10,853 bases of DNA from Stramenopiles sp. TOSAG23-6 (taxonomy: Eukaryota; Sar), in the NCBI GenBank assembly GCA_900128565.1, contig LT636289.1, forward strand, positions 1-10,853, read 5' to 3'. A model generated the notes under the pieces. That model did not search any database and was not told where the DNA came from. It worked only from the letters and a program-made list of their open reading frames with translations. This document shows positions 8,610 to 10,853 of the stretch, in pieces (position 1 is the first letter of the stretch; every line of letters begins with the position of its first letter). Made by a program: the position numbers and the translations under genes.

Positions 8610-10535
8610 CTAGAACAATACACTCTTTATCCAACGCCGAAAAGTTCCAATATAAATACATATTTCTGTATTATAGTCTGAATTACTATTCTCATTCGGT
8701 TTATAATATACACCCCAATATATTTTAACTTTCTTTTTAGCTGTAAGTATTTTGGAAAAATATTTCAAAAAAAAAAACTTAAATTTGTTAGGTACAAAAT
8801 TTACTATAAAAAAAAAATAAATTCGAAATTGAAAAAAAAAACATACAAGCACTTTTTTACGACATTTTTCTATAATTGAATTTTCACTGTCTTTAACAAT
8901 ATTTACATTCCAACCATGAGCTTTAATAAATTCAAGCAAAGAAGGATTATTCTTTTCTAAAGGTGGAATGTATTTTGGAAAAATATTTCAAAAAATAATC
9001 GTTAGGTACAAAATTTCGTACAAAAAAAAATTCGATTTTTTTGTAAAAAAAAAATAAAAAATACATATAAATCCGTTTGAATTTCCGAGTCCACCAATTT
9101 TGACGTAATACAACCAAATTTGATGATTTCGTTTGAGTGTCACTTTCATCTTTTTTGGTATTAGAGTTAGGGTTAGATGTAAAAAATAATTTTGGTAAAG
9201 GCAGTAATAAGGCTTCTGGGACTTTTTTATTCCAAGTTGTGTCATACCTACTAAAATCATATGTAAACAATCTAGCTCGTATGAAATTTGGTGATATCTT
9301 TATATTTCGCTTTGTATCAAGTAAATCAAGAACATCTGAAGTGCCGTGGTGAATTTTATGTATCAAATGGAGAAGCCAGGGAGCACTTTGATGTATTTTG
9401 GAAAAATATTTTCAAAAAAAAATCGTTAGGTACACAATTTCGTAAGAAACAAAATTCGATTTTTTTGTTAAAAAAAAAAATAAAACATACATAATTGCTC
9501 AATGCGGCAAACCACATTTGCCAATCAAGACGAGGTTGATAAGGTGCAACCCACGGCGGAGATTGTGTGGGGTCACCAGGTTTGTACCTGAAATGTATTT
9601 CTTCCCATGTGTTCCCATCGTCACTCCATTCAAGAATAATTTCAGGTCTTTCTACATTTGACACGTGTCGACCATTTTCATCAAATGTATCCGGACCTAC
9701 TCCAGTCATTGAACGAAATAAACCATAAGAAGATGAAATTGATGCAGTATTGAGCTGTTGTGTTTTTAATTTTACAATATACGGTATAAATTGAAGTGTT
9801 TTTGGTGACAAGATTTGAATAAGAATAACAGATGAGCCAATACATGTATTTTGGAAAAATATTTCAAAAAAAACATCGTTAGGTACAAAATTTCGTACGA
9901 AAAAAAAATTCGATTTTTTTGTAAAAAAAAATAAAACATACATACCGATAAACACCGACTAAAAACAAACGATCTTCAGATGGAATAAATTGAAGCCTTA
10001 ATAATTTTGAACGTAGTGAAAGTCTCTTATGAATACTATTTGTATTGTTTGTATTGTTTGTATTATTTGTATTATTTGTATAGTTTGTATTATTTGTATT
10101 ATTTGTATTGTTTGTATTGTTTGTATCTTCAAAAATACATAATTTTCTTCTTTTGGATTGGGTTCCATTTGAAATTTTTGTATAACTTTTTAGTTTAAAG
10201 TTTTTGTGATTTATTATTTGATTACAAATTGAATCTTTTGTTGGTTGTAATTGATTATTCATTTGTATTATATTTTCAGTATTTTTATTTTCATCATTTT
10301 TATTTTCATCATTTTTATTTTCAGTATTTTCAGTATTTTCAGTATTTTCAGAATATTTAGAATATTTAGAATATTTTGGATTTTCTATATTTTTCATTTG
10401 ATTCATAAAAATCAAATTTTTATATTCATCTTCAAAACGAAACTGCTGAGGCGCAAACCTGGCATCCATGTATTGTGAAAAAATATTGTAGAAAAAAATT
10501 CGTTAGGTACAGAATTTCGTATGAAACCAAAAAAC

Positions 10536-10568
<33 letters not shown>

Positions 10569-10798
10569 AAATGTATCATGGAAACAAACATCCAACCTTT
10601 AGCATTGTCATTATTAGTACTATTTTGATTATTTTGATTATTATGTTGATTATTTTGATTATTTGAAGAAACTATAGAATTAAATACAGATAAAGTAGCG
10701 ACGCTTCTATTCGAAAGAATCTGGCCAAAGTGAGAAGAATTATCTACAGAACTTTGATATGATTTAAAATATGATTCAAAATAATCTGAACTATGTAC
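8610..10798 (-). CDS. Lipase maturation factor (LMF1/LMF2-like), C-terminal part
   Basis: Exons are 10590-10798, about 9942-10467, 9491-9843, 9065-9390, 8847-8967 and 8610-8744 (about 555 residues, 5' end outside the window). Lipase maturation factors are multi-pass ER membrane proteins needed for folding of secreted lipases in animals; protist homologs are little studied. The recognisable soluble C-terminal domain runs over [13 protein letters not shown], then [20 protein letters not shown], then [62 protein letters not shown] and a short hydrophilic tail, in the order seen in LMF1 and LMF2. The upstream exons are low-complexity (NTN, ENT and QNN repeats) and have no clear counterpart in the family, and the membrane-spanning N-terminal half is not in the window. 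The stop is TAG. Five repeat-family introns interrupt it within the window. Confidence 0.85.
8745..8846 (-). mobile_element. Introner-type intron copy H
   Basis: 102 nt, phase 0. Donor GTATGTTTTT, core TTTTGTACCTAACAAA, 3' end CCAAAATACTT. TT precedes the donor and TT ends the intron, which matches a duplicated dinucleotide different from the usual AT. A canonical CAG end at 8741, four bases further, also leaves an open frame. Confidence 0.8.
8968..9064 (-). mobile_element. Introner-type intron copy I
   Basis: 97 nt, phase 2. Donor GTATTTTTTA, arm ACAAAAAAATCGAATTTT, core GTACGAAATTTTGTACC followed by TAACGA, 3' end CCAAAATACAT. Removal gives RKFKRIYIPPLEK, matching the conserved Tyr-x-Pro-Pro-Leu of lipase maturation factors. 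Confidence 0.92.
9391..9490 (-). mobile_element. Introner-type intron copy J
   Basis: 100 nt, phase 0. Donor GTATGTTTTA, arm AACAAAAAAATCGAATTTT, core CGAAATTGTGTACCTAACGA, 3' end CCAAAATACAT. Removal gives [17 protein letters not shown] with the family spacing between Tyr and Trp. The unspliced copy is open in one frame. Confidence 0.92.
9844..9941 (-). mobile_element. Introner-type intron copy K, ends shifted
   Basis: About 98 nt. Donor GTATGTATGTTTTA in a GTAT repeat, full consensus arm and core, 3' end CCAAAATACATGTATTGG. With the standard GT and ACAT ends the lipase maturation factor frame is lost by one base. Frame is kept if the intron begins two bases earlier (ATGTATG) or ends two bases later (ACATGT). 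Confidence 0.75.
10042..10122 (-). repeat. 9-bp coding microsatellite (Asn-Thr-Asn)
   Basis: About nine units of GTATTGTTT/GTATTATTT. The minus strand encodes (NTN)n with one Tyr interruption. It lies in the low-complexity exon before the conserved lipase maturation factor domain. Confidence 0.9.
10275..10378 (-). repeat. Compound 9/15-bp coding repeats (Glu/Asn/Thr/Lys)
   Basis: TTTTCATCATTTTTA units, then CAGTATTTT units, then AATATTTAG units follow each other. The minus strand reads [24 protein letters not shown] in two parts: Lys-Tyr-Ser repeats, then Glu-Asn-Thr and Lys-Asn-Asp repeats. Low complexity, in frame. Confidence 0.85.
10468..10589 (-). mobile_element. Introner-type intron copy L, with a long A/T tract
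   Basis: About 111-122 nt. Core CGAAATTCTGTACCTAACGA, 3' end TCACAATACAT. The arm is expanded to roughly 30 T on the sense strand (10537-10566 as A on +). The donor is unclear: GTTTGTTTCC at 10589 keeps phase 2 and joins KGW-AT to G-GATGCC; ATACATTTTA a few bases inside aligns better with the other copies. Confidence 0.7.
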
Positions 10799-10853
10799 AT
10801 GTATTTTGGAAAAATATTTCAAAATTTACTAAAAAAAAAATTTGTTAGGTACA
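10799..10853 (-). mobile_element. Introner-type intron copy M (cut by the window edge)
   Basis: Only the 3' half is present: TGTACCTAACAAA, T-tract, then TTTTGAAATATTTTTCCAAA and TACAT. A canonical-looking TTTTAG lies 30 bases before the end, but using it would bring in a TAA in the exon frame. Confidence 0.8.

Noticed and set aside
322-9490. Minor-spliceosome (U12) AT-AC introns
   Set aside because: An ATGTATG...ATAC register is possible for most copies because of the duplicated AT, but the donor does not resemble ATATCCTT, the branch site is CCTAAC, and the kinase copy would lose its HRD arginine.
10820-10835. TTTTAG acceptor in copy M
   Set aside because: Using it would place a TAA stop in the exon frame that continues to 10590; the ATACAT end fits the rest of the family.
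1-10853. Regularly repeated motif suggesting a CRISPR array or regulatory operator set
   Set aside because: Spacing varies from about 0.1 to 4.8 kb, copies lie exactly at exon junctions, and the genes are eukaryotic.

Overview
The window looks like nuclear DNA from an AT-rich, probably unicellular eukaryote. The coding exons carry eukaryotic families: a MAP kinase, a lipase maturation factor and a secreted phosphoesterase/phospholipase C. They are interrupted by short introns of about 86-122 nt. TAA, TAG and TGA all act as stops, so the code is standard. Five n bases mark it as draft assembly. I cannot name the species; an alveolate, stramenopile or similar protist would fit.

Layout. Positions 59-2690 (-) encode an unrecognised, mostly helical protein that continues past the left edge. 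Positions 2777-4409 (-) encode a secreted phosphoesterase-family phospholipase C that appears to lose its C-terminal part and runs in frame into the unrecognised protein. Position 4657-5340 (+) is a single-exon type I membrane protein. Positions 5423-8441 (-) encode a MAP kinase with a TEY activation motif and a tail of about 560 residues. Positions 8610-10798 (-) encode the C-terminal part of a lipase maturation factor (LMF1/LMF2 type) that continues past the right edge. The genes show no common pathway; the neighbourhood looks like ordinary eukaryotic gene order.

The main result is that every intron I can place is a copy of one repeat family. Twelve near-identical elements, counting two cut by the window edges, plus one divergent kinase copy lie in the - strand genes, all oriented with transcription. 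A fourteenth core lies on the + strand just after the + strand gene. Each begins GTATGT/GTACGT-like, has a poly-T arm, the near-palindromic core GTACGAAATTTTGTAC, a conserved CCTAAC that looks like a branch site, and usually ends in ATACAT instead of AG. Protein homology across four copies fixes the junctions (NYD/EGGQF, HR/DLKPSN, RIYIPPL, SNY/QSAPW) and shows that the intron really ends in AT. Most copies have the same dinucleotide before the element and at its end, as expected of a target-site duplication. These are the marks of introner elements: mobile, spliceable intron-generating repeats, here with a non-AG 3' splice site.

Uncertain points are the PLC/unknown-gene junction (real fusion, or assembly collapse between near-identical introns), the exact ends of three introner copies, and the identity of the unrecognised protein.
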